Of a stretch of DNA of 64,000 nt, positions 1-9,578 are shown one piece after another (positions within the stretch are counted from its first letter, which is position 1; each line of letters starts with the position of its first letter). The notes below the pieces were generated by a model. It searched no databases. It was not told where the DNA came from and worked only from the letters and a program-made list of their open reading frames with translations. Location: the NCBI GenBank assembly GCA_001801025.1, contig MGWO01000003.1, forward strand, positions 4,201-68,200, given 5' to 3'. A program made the position numbers and the translations under genes. Source of the stretch: Gallionellales bacterium GWA2_54_124 (GTDB lineage: Bacteria; Pseudomonadota; Gammaproteobacteria; Burkholderiales; Gallionellaceae).

Positions 1-12
1 GGGGGGGGGGGG
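1..12. other. Poly-G run at the sequence edge
   Basis: The window opens with twelve G in a row. Nothing comparable occurs elsewhere in the window. A homopolymer at the very edge is typical of a contig end or a low-signal read artefact, so it should not be treated as biology without read support. Confidence 0.6.
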
Positions 13-237
13 TAACTTATTCCATCAATAGCGTCAAGCAAAAAGAGAGTGCCATCGCAGCGCAATCCCTGTGTTTCGCAATATTCTATTTTATTTATTT
101 TCATTTCAATTAAAACCACGAGAACTGAAGCGAAATTTCCCCAGCATACCCCCTAAGGGGGCGCATAATATCAAAGTTATCAAATTTATCAAAGATAAAT
201 ATGCGATCGACCATCCCACCCGCTCAGATGAGCTAAT
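13..237. other. Gene-free edge segment, no function recognised
   Basis: AT-rich DNA between the poly-G edge and the transposase remnant. The only structure seen is a short palindrome at 149-161 (CCCCCT-A-AGGGGG). A 91-codon plus-strand reading frame at 71-346 crosses it, but its second half is only the antisense of the transposase remnant, so I do not call it a gene. Confidence 0.4.
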
Positions 238-478
238 TTATGCAGCCGAGGAGTTCATCGATGCGTCGCATAGTCCAGACGGGAGTTTTTCCAGCGTATC
301 TTTCAGCCGTGCGGACGGCTCGATACCGTTAAGCTTTGCGCCTTGAATCCAGACAGCCCGTTTGCTGATGCGCGCTGAGCCTGTAAACAGCCAGTTCTTC
401 TTGCCCAACACGATCGGCCTTAGCTAATTTTCCACCGGGTCATTGTCGATCGGCATATAGCTAGCGTCCAAGATGCTT
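238..478 (-). pseudogene. IS66-family transposase remnant, C-terminal end
   Basis: Read on the minus strand, this gives the characteristic IS66 TnpC tail: MPIDNDPVEN, then LRPIVLGKKNWLFTGS, then AKLNGIEP and LKDTLEKLP. The usual family sequence is close to PIDNNPVEN-IRPIAIGKKNWLFAGS. An in-frame TAG directly follows PVEN (424-426). Relative to the family a few residues are missing before AKLNG, and the homology stops near 478 with an upstream stop. It is a dead fragment with no intact partner gene or terminal repeat visible, so an old IS66 insertion was deleted to a stub here. Confidence 0.8.
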
Positions 479-535
479 CAACTCGTTGCGTTCAGGTTAA
501 CCTGTGCCATTGCCTTGCATGCTATCATTACCGCT

Positions 536-1411
536 ATGAAATCTCTGTCCGACTCCCTCTTCCGCTTCTTGTTTGAACACGCACCGATCCGCGGCGAACG
601 CGTCCATCTGGACGAATCATGGCGCAATGTACTCGACCGCCACAACTACCCGCCCCTGCTGCGTAAACTGATGGGCGAACTGACTGCCGCCGCTGTGCTG
701 CTGGCGGCCACACTCAAGCTGGACGGCTCGCTCCTGTTGCAAATACAGGGGACAGGCCCGATCAAATTACTGGTGGTCGAATGCGGCGGCGATCTGAAGT
801 TGCGAGCTACTGCAAAATGGGAAGGCGAATTGCAGGGCAGTTTGTCCGAACTTCTCGGCGACGGGCGCTTTGTCATCACGCTGATCCAGAAGGATGGCAA
901 GCCTGCCTATCAGGGTATCGTCGAACTGGCAGGGGAGAGTATTGCGGAGATTTTGCAAAACTACATGTCCCATTCCGAACAACTGGACACGCGATTGTGG
1001 CTGGCTGTTGACGACCATTCAGCCTCAGGCATGCTGCTGCAAAAGCTGCCCGATCAGGCGGAAGAGGACGTTGACGCCTGGTCGCGCTTTACGCAACTGA
1101 CTGACACCTTGCGTGATGAGGAGCTGATGCAACTGTCAACACAGGCTTTATTGCTCAGGCTGTTTCACGAAGAAGAAGTACGCTTGTTTGAGGCCCAGCC
1201 AGTTACTTTTTGCTGCTCCTGCTCGCGGGACAATGTCGCGCAGATGCTACGCATGCTGGGCGCAGAAGAAGTCGATGCGATCCTGACTGAACGCACCACC
1301 ATCGAAGTGAATTGTGAATTCTGCAATCACCACTACGAATTCGACAAAGTCGATGCGGCGCAGATTTTTTCAGCGACCGCGCAAGTCGCCGGCAGCGAAA
1401 TGCGTCATTAG
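536..1411 (+). CDS. hslO: Hsp33 redox-regulated molecular chaperone
   Basis: Cytosolic holdase that is activated by oxidation and binds unfolding proteins during oxidative or heat stress. The 291-residue product has the family's usual length. It begins MKSLSDSLFRFLFEHAPIRGE and ends with the zinc/redox switch: a CSC pair in FCCSCSRDN and a CEFC pair in NCEFCNHHYEF, the CXC + CXXC arrangement that coordinates zinc when reduced. The reading frame is open from 473, but the ATG at 536 matches the usual N-terminus. No clear Shine-Dalgarno precedes it. A TATCAT hexamer lies 7 bases upstream of the ATG, so a leaderless transcript is possible but unproven. Confidence 0.95.
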   Translation: MKSLSDSLFRFLFEHAPIRGERVHLDESWRNVLDRHNYPPLLRKLMGELTAAAVLLAATLKLDGSLLLQIQGTGPIKLLVVECGGDLKLRATAKWEGELQGSLSELLGDGRFVITLIQKDGKPAYQGIVELAGESIAEILQNYMSHSEQLDTRLWLAVDDHSASGMLLQKLPDQAEEDVDAWSRFTQLTDTLRDEELMQLSTQALLLRLFHEEEVRLFEAQPVTFCCSCSRDNVAQMLRMLGAEEVDAILTERTTIEVNCEFCNHHYEFDKVDAAQIFSATAQVAGSEMRH

Positions 1412-1468
1412 CACGCTCCGCCTTGAGCCTTTAAACAGGATACGCTGATCACCACATTAAAAACACAG

Positions 1469-2140
1469 CTAGCGTTTTTCCAGCGCCGAAACATATTGCA
1501 ACTTCAGCGACTGATAGAGCGTTGCACGGACATCGCTAGCATTCAGGTCTGTCATCTCCAGCGCATCAACCAGATATTCATTGTCTTCCCGCCCATGCCA
1601 TATTTTGAGATATGAGCCATCCTTGTATCCGTGATCCTGACGAAATACATTCAGCACATTTTTGCCAATATATTGACCGTACAGCAGGGTCCAATCCATC
1701 CCGCAATCGGTCAGCAGTGATTCAAACAAGGCCAGACTGGTTCGTTTGACGGTCGCTAGCCCTACCAGCAAATCGAGTTTTGCCAGCAAATTCAGCTGTG
1801 CCAGCACAAAATACTGGTTATCGAACTGAACGGTTTTCTGATGCAGATTTTGCTCTGCCATCATATCGAGGCGGGCCAGAGCCACATTGCCATGTTTGTG
1901 CTGAAGAGCTGCGGACAAAATAAAATGCCAGATATCGACCAGTTCCATGCGCAACTGCGCCATGTCGCAATCCTGCTTTTTCCACCACTTCCAGCCGTGA
2001 TGCTCAATCGCCTCAACACCTTCAACCTGAATCGCCCGATGCCAGTTGTTGTTAGCCAGAACCCAGTCCGTATTGACCTTGCTGTTCATATCGTGCTGCA
2101 TTTGCAACATGTCGATCAATTGCGATTCGGTAAGCGTCAT
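1469..2140 (-). CDS. Dimeric all-alpha dUTP diphosphatase (dUTPase_2 family)
   Basis: Predicted to hydrolyse dUTP (and probably dUDP) to dUMP, keeping uracil out of DNA and feeding dTMP synthesis. The 223-residue protein shows the dUTPase_2/MazG-like metal site: E40-x-x-E43 in QVEGVEAIEHHGWKWWKK and E66-x-x-D69 in RMELVDIWHF. This spacing resembles the Campylobacter and trypanosome dimeric enzymes, not the trimeric beta-fold Dut of most proteobacteria. It is convergent with hslO, with 57 bases between them and no clear terminator. Family assignment is strong; exact substrate range is inferred. Confidence 0.88.
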   Translation of the reverse strand: MTLTESQLIDMLQMQHDMNSKVNTDWVLANNNWHRAIQVEGVEAIEHHGWKWWKKQDCDMAQLRMELVDIWHFILSAALQHKHGNVALARLDMMAEQNLHQKTVQFDNQYFVLAQLNLLAKLDLLVGLATVKRTSLALFESLLTDCGMDWTLLYGQYIGKNVLNVFRQDHGYKDGSYLKIWHGREDNEYLVDALEMTDLNASDVRATLYQSLKLQYVSALEKR

Positions 2141-2270
2141 TATTCAAGTCAGTATTTACGTCGTGCGCGCATTCTACCAAGACAGCCTGACAGTTTCTAT
2201 CCCGCACCGAGACAATTTAGTCTGAATATTAACGATGAGAGGATAATTCAACGGAGAAAATTGCCAATCA

Positions 2271-2278
2271 CCCCCCCC
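2271..2278. repeat. C8 homopolymer in the leader of the next gene
   Basis: Eight C in a row, 56 bases before the start of the GGDEF-EAL gene, inside a 194-base divergent intergenic region. Homopolymers of this length can slip, so the leader length could vary. No promoter elements were recognised with confidence around it. Confidence 0.35.
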
Positions 2279-2334
2279 TTAGTTATGATGCTGCTCGTCC
2301 AGTTATTCTGATCCTCGCCGCTGCAGCCGAAAAC

Positions 2335-4482
2335 ATGCCAAAACGATCCAGATTCCGCCGCAAAGTCCTACTGGTTGACGACAGCAAAACCTTCCAAAGC
2401 GTATTCAAGGCTACTTTTAACACCGACACCTGCGAATTATTTATTTGCTCAACCGGACAGGAGGCGCTGGATCTGATCAGCAGTCGCTACATCGACTTCA
2501 TTTGTTCGAGCTTTTATCTGCCTGACATGGAGGGCATCGAACTGTGTCAGCGCGTGCGACATCTGACAAAAAATATCGCCAAACCGTATATTTTGCTGAC
2601 CTCGGTTGACAGCAGCAATGCGATCAATAAAGCGCTGCCGGCCGGGGTCACCGATATTTTTCACAGACAGGATATCGCCCAGCTCTTGGCTTTCATCTCG
2701 CGCTTCCCGTCATCGCATGCCCGCATGACAGGGCGCATCCTGTATGTCGAAGATAACCGCAGTCAGCGCGATGTACTCAAAGCGATACTTCAACATCGCG
2801 GACTGACAGTGGATAGTTTTGCATCGGCAGAAGAAGCGCTGCAGAATTTCAAGCACAACGACTACGATCTCGTGCTCACCGACATCGTGCTGGGCGGCTC
2901 GATGAGCGGGCTTGCCCTCGTCAATCAAATTCGCCGAACCACCAGCACTAAAGGTGACATTCCGATCATCGCCGTCACCGCTTTCGATGACAAAACGCGG
3001 CGCATCGAGCTGTTTAATCTGGGCGTGACAGACTATATTCATAAGCCGGTCGTCAAAGAAGAGTTATTTGCACGTATTAGCTACCTGCTGGAAAACCAGC
3101 GCATGATGCACAGGGTAGAATACGCCCAGCAACAACTGCATGAGAATGAGTTAAGACAGGCTGCGAAAAAAATCAATGAGCTAGCCTTCTTTGACCAACT
3201 CACCGGTCTGCCGAACCGTGTGCTTCTTCTGGACAGACTAAAACAAGCCATGAGCGCCAGCACCCAGAATCGGTGTCATATTGCACTGCTGTTGATCGAT
3301 CTGGACAAATTTAAAACGATCAACGAAACACTGGGTCACGACATGGGCGACCAGTTGCTCAAACAGGTCGCCGAACGGCTCAGCCACTGCGTTCGTTCCG
3401 GTGATACCGTCGCCCGCCTCGGGGGCGACGAGTTTGTTGTGATGTCGGGGAATCTCAACACTCATGAAGCGCTGGCCGCCACACAAGCTGAAAATATAGG
3501 CGAAAAAATCCTTGCTGCACTCAACCGGACATACCACTTTGACGCCATCCCGCACCATAGCACCCCGAGCATCGGTGTTACCTTGTTTTGCGGTGAACAG
3601 ACCGATGTCGAAATTCTGTTAAAACAAGCTGAACTTGCGATGTACAAATCGAAGGAGGCGGGACGCAATGCCCTGCATTTCTTCGATCAGGATATGGAGA
3701 CCAAAGTGACCCGCTATGCCAACATGGAAAATGATCTGCGTGTAGCGGTGCAGCAACAACAGTTTGTACTGCATTACCAGCCACAGGTGGCTGACCAACA
3801 GTTGACCGGTGTGGAAGCACTGGTGCGCTGGCAAAAACCCGATGGCAGCATGGTGTCACCCGCCGACTTCATCCCGATGGCAGAAGAAACCGGTTTGATC
3901 CTGCCGCTGGGTCTGTGGGTAATGGAAACCGCCTGCCGGCAACTGGCTGCATGGGCCAGTCAACCGGAACGCGCACACCTGACCATCGCAGTGAACGTCA
4001 GTGCACATCAGTTTCGTCAGGCGGACTTTGTCGACCAGGTGCTGGAAGTGATCAAAAATAGCGGTGCCAACCCGCATCGCCTGAAACTCGAATTAACAGA
4101 AAGTCTGCTGTTAACGAACGTGGAAGAAATCATCGAGAAAATGATTGCACTGAAATTGACGGGGGTCAGTTTTTCGCTCGACGATTTCGGTACTGGCTAC
4201 TCGTCACTGTCTTATCTTAAGCGTCTGCCGCTCGATCAGCTGAAAATTGATCAGTCGTTCGTGCGCGACGTGCTGATCGACCCTAATGACGCGGCCATTG
4301 CCCGAACGATCATTACACTGGCGCAGAGTCTGAGCTTAGGCGTCATCGCCGAAGGTGTTGAAACGGAGGCACAAAGAGAGTTTCTGGCAGGTGCCGGTTG
4401 CCACGCGTATCAGGGCTATTTATTCAGCAAACCGCTGCGTATAGAAGATTTTGAGCGCTTCGCTCAACGCTGGGGAAAATAA
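2335..4482 (+). CDS. REC-REC-GGDEF-EAL cyclic-di-GMP signalling protein
   Basis: Cytosolic 715-residue protein with two receiver domains (about 10-125 and 133-250), a GGDEF domain (about 280-450) and an EAL domain (about 465-710). The second receiver is intact: E139-D140, phosphoacceptor D183, T215 and K237. The first keeps D15-D16 but has Ser59 where the phosphorylated Asp belongs and R111 where the Lys should be, so it probably cannot be phosphorylated. GGDEF is intact (363-367). The EAL site has EALVRW (E494), ELTES, DDFGTGYSSL and AEGVET, all typical of an active phosphodiesterase. No transmembrane segment is seen. The sensor kinase is not in the neighbourhood. Net synthesis or breakdown of c-di-GMP cannot be predicted from sequence. 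Confidence 0.93.
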   Translation: MPKRSRFRRKVLLVDDSKTFQSVFKATFNTDTCELFICSTGQEALDLISSRYIDFICSSFYLPDMEGIELCQRVRHLTKNIAKPYILLTSVDSSNAINKALPAGVTDIFHRQDIAQLLAFISRFPSSHARMTGRILYVEDNRSQRDVLKAILQHRGLTVDSFASAEEALQNFKHNDYDLVLTDIVLGGSMSGLALVNQIRRTTSTKGDIPIIAVTAFDDKTRRIELFNLGVTDYIHKPVVKEELFARISYLLENQRMMHRVEYAQQQLHENELRQAAKKINELAFFDQLTGLPNRVLLLDRLKQAMSASTQNRCHIALLLIDLDKFKTINETLGHDMGDQLLKQVAERLSHCVRSGDTVARLGGDEFVVMSGNLNTHEALAATQAENIGEKILAALNRTYHFDAIPHHSTPSIGVTLFCGEQTDVEILLKQAELAMYKSKEAGRNALHFFDQDMETKVTRYANMENDLRVAVQQQQFVLHYQPQVADQQLTGVEALVRWQKPDGSMVSPADFIPMAEETGLILPLGLWVMETACRQLAAWASQPERAHLTIAVNVSAHQFRQADFVDQVLEVIKNSGANPHRLKLELTESLLLTNVEEIIEKMIALKLTGVSFSLDDFGTGYSSLSYLKRLPLDQLKIDQSFVRDVLIDPNDAAIARTIITLAQSLSLGVIAEGVETEAQREFLAGAGCHAYQGYLFSKPLRIEDFERFAQRWGK

Positions 4483-4497
4483 TTCGCCGCGCACACG

Positions 4498-7400
4498 CTA
4501 CTTTTCAGCGGATACTTTAGCCGCCGTACCCAGCACCAGTTTGACCGGCACATCGTGCCCTTCCGCCGCCACTTTTTCGGCCGCCAGCACCGACAAACGC
4601 TCGTTTGGTGCGCCTGCATCTTTCAGAGCAACTAAAGTCGCCTCACCACGGGAGGCCGCCAGTGCAAGCAACTGTTTATCCTCAACTACAACCGTGCCGC
4701 GCAGTCGCTCGAACAGTACGGCATAAAAATCAACCCCCTTCATTCCGGCGATTTCCGGTTCACTCAACGTGCGTTTTTCGCGGAACAGCCCTGTCAGGCC
4801 CGACATCATTTTCCCGGCTGTACTCTGCTCTAGCTTACCGGGATTTGCCAGCCGGTAACCCTCCTTAACAGCGGCCAGTTCCCCGCCTCCCAGACGGTCC
4901 GAAAACTGACTCTCCAGCGCCTTCTGAACCTTAGGCTGATGAACTGCGAGCGGCCCCGGATCCTCATCCGTCTCAAGATGCTGACCCGACATTCCGGCGA
5001 TCGTACGGCGCAACTGCAAATCCTGAATAGCAGTACGATCCGTATCGGCATAAACCCCTTGAACGGCCAGTGACAATCCCGGACGCTTGGTCAACACCTC
5101 TGCAAGGCGCACCAGTTTTTCCCGCTCAGGAGGGGTCAGGACAGGGCTGCCGGCTTCAAAAACAATGTTCTCAAATTTATCATCGCCGCCGAATAGCGCA
5201 CCGAGCGCACGGAAAGGCGCGGTCACAATCTTGCTCAGCACATTGCTGATCGCCTGCCAGATAATGCCGCCATAACTGAACTTGGGATCGTCGAGACTGC
5301 CGGATATCGGCAACCCCAGATCAATCCGCCCGTCGGAATCCTGCAAGATGCTCACCGCCAGATCCAAAGGCAAATCGTGCGCTTCCGGACTTGCCACCTT
5401 CTCGCCAAGCGTCAGTTTATCCATGACAACCTGATTCTTGCCCTGCAACTGACGCTGAACAATTTTGTATTCCAGATCGAGAGACAACTTACCCGAGGTG
5501 ATGCGACGTCCGGCAAAGGTCGCCGAGTAGGGCGTGAGACGGGCCATCTCGATGTTTCTGAACACAACCTTGATATCGGTAAAATCGGTTGGATTCATTA
5601 AATCGATTTTACCCACCGCACGCGCGATGCCATAGTCATCCACCTGTCCATCCAGCACCAGCTGCCCCAGTGCATCGGGGCGGGTAGAAAGTCCGGTGAC
5701 CACGCCTTTCAAGGCGTGTATGCGTGTGCCAAAAGGCAGGGCCAGTGAATAGTCGGCAAAATCCATCTCGCCACGGCTAAAGCGCAACCGTTCTAAATTA
5801 ACCACAAAGGCCGATGGTTTAGCCGGTGCGGCAGAGGCTTGAGATGGCTTTAAGATGCGTTTAAAACTGAGCGTTTTATCCTTATTGATGATCAGTTGAG
5901 TGTCCAGCCCGTCGAGCGTCAGTTCAGAGATATCAAGCTTAGAGGGCGTCACTTCAAATGAGCGGCTGGTCAGAGATTTCCAGACTAAAAATACGGCACC
6001 GCCCTCCTCCAGCAAGCGCAAATCGCGTAATGCAAAGTCTCCCTTATAATCCGCCTCCTGCCCGTTGTAGCGGACCCGCCCCGCTGTGGACAGTCGCCCG
6101 CTGGCGAGTTTCAACCTGACCGCTTGTGCCAAATAGGGTTGCGCAGGTTTCAGGCTCAGATCGGTGAGTTTAAGCTTAATATCCGCACTTGGCAGCGCAG
6201 GAACGATGCTCCCTTCGGCTGCAAAATTCCCGCCTTCGGCAACTTTAAAGGCTGCTTTAAGAGGAACGGCCGCCTTCCAGTCATCACTAAGCCCCTCAGT
6301 CGAGAGCGCGATATCGCTGGCGGCGAGTTTCGCTGCAGGCTGCACCGCCTGATCATTAAATTCGGCATCAAATCCTGCCAGATCGAATTTTTCCAGCCTG
6401 TAACGCCACGGTGACGGTTCCTGTTTAACCGCGTGCGTGGTGGCAGGCGGCGACATCGTTTGCAAAGCCTGAAGGAGATCGATTTTTCCCTGTGCATTGC
6501 GCACCACATGAACATGACCTTCGCTCAGCGCCACCCGACCGACCGTTGCCTGACGGCTGTTCAGATTCACATCAATCGCGTCAACCTTCAGACTACCAAG
6601 CGCGAGGGCTTCCCGCCCCTGCTTCACATCAAACCGGCTGCCGGCAATCTCCAGACGATCCAGCAATAAGCGGTTTTTCGCCAGATCGAAGCTTCCCTCA
6701 CGGGCTTCAATCGATTTGATCGACATAGCAGGTCCTGCCGGATAGGCCAGTTGAACGCCGTTCAGTTTAGCGCTCATGTGATCCAGATTGAACGACAAAG
6801 CGCCCTTGTCATAACCTACGCGATAATCGGTCGCCACACCCGCCACGCCTGTTGAGAGCTTAACCGGCAGACTGTCTTTGAAATAGCCCGACAGTTGCAC
6901 GAGATTCACCTCACTCACCGCCACATTACCGTCAGCAGTCAGCGTATCTAAGCGCACCTGCCCCTGCCAGCGCATTCGCGCACCAAAGGACGTCGTGGCT
7001 GATAGCTGGAACTTTCCCTGATCGCCTGGCAATGAAGACAGCTCATTGAGTTCCAGATCCATAGGTTCAATGCGCGTATTGAACGCAGGCTTGAGACGGT
7101 TATCGGTAAAATCCACCCGCGTACCCGATAGCGTAAAGTGGCGGATATCGAATCGGGGGAGCGGCGCATCTGCCGTCTCCGCTTTTTCCGGACTTTGCAG
7201 TGCGGCGATCAGCCCTGACCAGTTTAATTTTCCCTCCGGCAACAAGACTGCCGTTGCTTCCAGTCCGTCGATTTTAATATTGTCGAAAACCAGCGCCCCG
7301 CGATACAGGCTGGCGGCGGAAAGATTAACCAGCAACTCGCGAAATGCGAGTAACGGCTTACCATCGGGCTCGGTCAGACGCAAACCGGACAGACGTAAAC

Positions 7401-7587
7401 TCAGTTCAAAAGGATTAAAGCTGGGAGTAGCCATGGTCAGATGGTGGCCTGTCTTCCCCGTGAGGTACTTTTCCGCCTGAGACTGGATGAGGTGCGGCAA
7501 CACCAGCCAGCTGAACAGCAATACGCTCAGGATCAAGCCCGTAGAAGTCAGTGCCAATGCCTTACGCGAGGGAAGACGTAACATCAT
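4498..7587 (-). CDS. DUF748 domain protein (AsmA-like)
   Basis: A 1029-residue protein with one N-terminal membrane segment (about 11-31) followed by a long periplasmic part rich in beta-type repeats. The opening after the anchor (SFNPFELSLRLSGLRLTEPDG, DNIKIDGLEA) is typical of DUF748 proteins, which are related to AsmA/TamB-type proteins linked to envelope lipid transport. The C-terminal third (about 800-1029) has an OmpA-like flavour (FEAGSPVLTPPEREKLVRLAEVL), as is common in the family. It is convergent with the preceding gene and divergent from the EAL-CBS-GGDEF gene. The molecular function of the family is not settled, and its role here is unknown. Confidence 0.8.
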   Translation of the reverse strand: MMLRLPSRKALALTSTGLILSVLLFSWLVLPHLIQSQAEKYLTGKTGHHLTMATPSFNPFELSLRLSGLRLTEPDGKPLLAFRELLVNLSAASLYRGALVFDNIKIDGLEATAVLLPEGKLNWSGLIAALQSPEKAETADAPLPRFDIRHFTLSGTRVDFTDNRLKPAFNTRIEPMDLELNELSSLPGDQGKFQLSATTSFGARMRWQGQVRLDTLTADGNVAVSEVNLVQLSGYFKDSLPVKLSTGVAGVATDYRVGYDKGALSFNLDHMSAKLNGVQLAYPAGPAMSIKSIEAREGSFDLAKNRLLLDRLEIAGSRFDVKQGREALALGSLKVDAIDVNLNSRQATVGRVALSEGHVHVVRNAQGKIDLLQALQTMSPPATTHAVKQEPSPWRYRLEKFDLAGFDAEFNDQAVQPAAKLAASDIALSTEGLSDDWKAAVPLKAAFKVAEGGNFAAEGSIVPALPSADIKLKLTDLSLKPAQPYLAQAVRLKLASGRLSTAGRVRYNGQEADYKGDFALRDLRLLEEGGAVFLVWKSLTSRSFEVTPSKLDISELTLDGLDTQLIINKDKTLSFKRILKPSQASAAPAKPSAFVVNLERLRFSRGEMDFADYSLALPFGTRIHALKGVVTGLSTRPDALGQLVLDGQVDDYGIARAVGKIDLMNPTDFTDIKVVFRNIEMARLTPYSATFAGRRITSGKLSLDLEYKIVQRQLQGKNQVVMDKLTLGEKVASPEAHDLPLDLAVSILQDSDGRIDLGLPISGSLDDPKFSYGGIIWQAISNVLSKIVTAPFRALGALFGGDDKFENIVFEAGSPVLTPPEREKLVRLAEVLTKRPGLSLAVQGVYADTDRTAIQDLQLRRTIAGMSGQHLETDEDPGPLAVHQPKVQKALESQFSDRLGGGELAAVKEGYRLANPGKLEQSTAGKMMSGLTGLFREKRTLSEPEIAGMKGVDFYAVLFERLRGTVVVEDKQLLALAASRGEATLVALKDAGAPNERLSVLAAEKVAAEGHDVPVKLVLGTAAKVSAEK

Positions 7588-7716
7588 GATGAACCTTGAA
7601 ATATGCGATATGCGCCGATTCTAGCGCCTGCCCAAACAATTGCCCAGAGTTTTGTAATAACGCTGTCACACAGCAGCGCTAGTGTGCGCCTCCTCAAGAC
7701 AGATACCGGAAAACGC

Positions 7717-9576
7717 ATGTTAGCCATCCAAACCGCTGAGCGCAAACGTCCCTCTCACCTCTCTCTCCATGTGGAATTCCTGGATGATCTCATCATTGCT
7801 CAGGAACAAGCCAAAACGCCTCTGCAGGAAATCATCGCGCAGCGCAAACTGAGCGCTTTATTTCAACCCATCATCGATCTAAAAAGCGGGAATTTTTTAG
7901 GATTCGAAGGCCTGATACGCGGCCCGGCTGATAGCCCGCTTCATTCGCCTATCAATCTGTTCGGTGCAGCATTACAGCAAAACTTATCTCTGGAAGTGGA
8001 AATGCTGGCACGCCAAACAGTACTGGAGGCATTTTCCCGGCAAAAATTACCAGGGAGCCTGTTCCTCAACATCAGTCCGGATACCCTCACGCATCCCAGT
8101 TTCAAAAATGGACAGACGCTTGAATTCATGCGAACGCTGAACATCGATCCAGCGCGCGTCGTAATGGAAATTACCGAGAATCAACCCACTTTCGATTTCA
8201 CCGAGATGCGCAACGCGCTATTGCACTATCGAAACATGGGATTCAAGACTGCCATCGATGATCTGGGTGAAGGCTTCTCCAGCCTGCGCCTTTGGTCTGA
8301 ATTGCGTCCCGAATACATCAAGATCGACATGCACTTCGTACAGGGCGTGGATCATGACCCGATTAAGTTGCAGTTTTTAAAGTCCATACAGCAGATCGCG
8401 GAGAGTTGCGGCACCCGCGTCATCGCCGAAGGCATTGAAACCGAAGGCGAATTGCAGGTGGTCAAGGACATCGGCATCGCGCTGGGTCAGGGCTATTTCA
8501 TCGCACGTCCCAGTCCAACACCGCCCCTGCTGGCCTCGTCTGAAACCAGCCGCATCATCAATTCGAACAATATCGCCATTTTCCCGATGATGGAAATGAG
8601 TTACCGCTCGCAGACGACGGCACAAAAACTGTTGAGCTATGTAGAACCTGTTCATCCTGACACCTCAAATGAACAAGTTTTCGAGCGCTTTTCCAGCAAT
8701 CAGGCACTGCACATGATCCCAGTGGTCAAGAATGGCCTTCCGGTCGGCCTGATCAACCGTTATCAGTTTATCGACAGCTACTCAAAACCCTTTCAGCGCG
8801 AATTATTAGGTAAGAAAGCCTGCAACAAATTTATTCCGGCAACTACACCACTGCTGGTAGAAAAAAACATGCCTATCGAAGAACTGAGCCATTTTCTGGC
8901 AGAAGCGGATAACCGCTATTTTGCAGATGGCTTCATCATCACCGAAAACAATCGCTATATCGGTGTCGCCTCAGGTCAGGATCTGCTGCGCGAATTAACC
9001 CGGATGCAGATCGAATCGGCACGGTATGCCAACCCGCTGAGTCTGCTGCCGGGCAATGTACCTATCAACGAACACATCGAACGACTTCTTCGGGCCAACA
9101 CGTCTTTCGTCGCCTGCTATTGCGATCTGGACCACTTTAAACCCTTCAACGACACCTACAGCTATCGCAAGGGCGATGAGATGATCCAGCTTACCGGCCG
9201 ATTGCTGAACTGGGCGTGCGACCACAAACAGGATTTCATCGGTCATATCGGTGGTGATGACTTCATTCTGCTGATGCAAAGCCGTGACTGGAAAGCACGC
9301 TGCGAACAGGCACTGCGCTCATTTGAACAAGCTGCATCTTTGCTGTTCAAAGAAGAGCATTTAATCTCCGGCGGATATACCAGCGAAGGACGTGACGGGC
9401 AGATGCACTTTCACCCGCTCACCAGCCTCTCAATCGGCGCGATCAGCGTATCGCCAGGTCAGTTCATCTCTCACCATGAAGTGTCGGCGGCAATGAGCAG
9501 CGCAAAAAAAATGGCCAAAAAAATCGCAGGCAACAGCCTGTTTATTGAACAACGCGGCATAGAAGGAAAAATCTAA
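7717..9576 (+). CDS. EAL-CBS-GGDEF domain protein, atypical motifs
   Basis: A soluble protein of about 619 residues: EAL domain (about 35-270), paired CBS-like region (about 300-430) and GGDEF domain (about 445-600). The EAL signature reads EGLIRGP (E64), with [21 protein letters not shown] and AEGIETEG, so most phosphodiesterase residues are present. The GGDEF signature is GGDDF (512-516) and lacks an RxxD inhibitory site before it, so cyclase activity is doubtful. CBS pairs usually bind adenine nucleotides and could tune activity. The frame is open from 7603, but the ATG at 7717 starts nearer the conserved domain and avoids the divergent DUF748 promoter zone. Two bases separate it from the chemoreceptor gene, so the two are probably co-translated. 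Confidence 0.85.
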   Translation: MLAIQTAERKRPSHLSLHVEFLDDLIIAQEQAKTPLQEIIAQRKLSALFQPIIDLKSGNFLGFEGLIRGPADSPLHSPINLFGAALQQNLSLEVEMLARQTVLEAFSRQKLPGSLFLNISPDTLTHPSFKNGQTLEFMRTLNIDPARVVMEITENQPTFDFTEMRNALLHYRNMGFKTAIDDLGEGFSSLRLWSELRPEYIKIDMHFVQGVDHDPIKLQFLKSIQQIAESCGTRVIAEGIETEGELQVVKDIGIALGQGYFIARPSPTPPLLASSETSRIINSNNIAIFPMMEMSYRSQTTAQKLLSYVEPVHPDTSNEQVFERFSSNQALHMIPVVKNGLPVGLINRYQFIDSYSKPFQRELLGKKACNKFIPATTPLLVEKNMPIEELSHFLAEADNRYFADGFIITENNRYIGVASGQDLLRELTRMQIESARYANPLSLLPGNVPINEHIERLLRANTSFVACYCDLDHFKPFNDTYSYRKGDEMIQLTGRLLNWACDHKQDFIGHIGGDDFILLMQSRDWKARCEQALRSFEQAASLLFKEEHLISGGYTSEGRDGQMHFHPLTSLSIGAISVSPGQFISHHEVSAAMSSAKKMAKKIAGNSLFIEQRGIEGKI

Positions 9577-9578
9577 CC

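Noticed and set aside
149..161. CCCCCTAAGGGGG palindrome as a terminator
   Set aside because: There is no T-tract and no gene ends here; too short to assign.
71..346. 91-codon plus-strand open frame near the left edge
   Set aside because: Its second half is antisense to the IS66 remnant and the rest has no recognisable sequence or ribosome-binding site.
1841..2311. 156-codon plus-strand frame opposite the dUTPase gene
   Set aside because: It is antisense to a well-supported dUTPase gene and has no family-like motifs.
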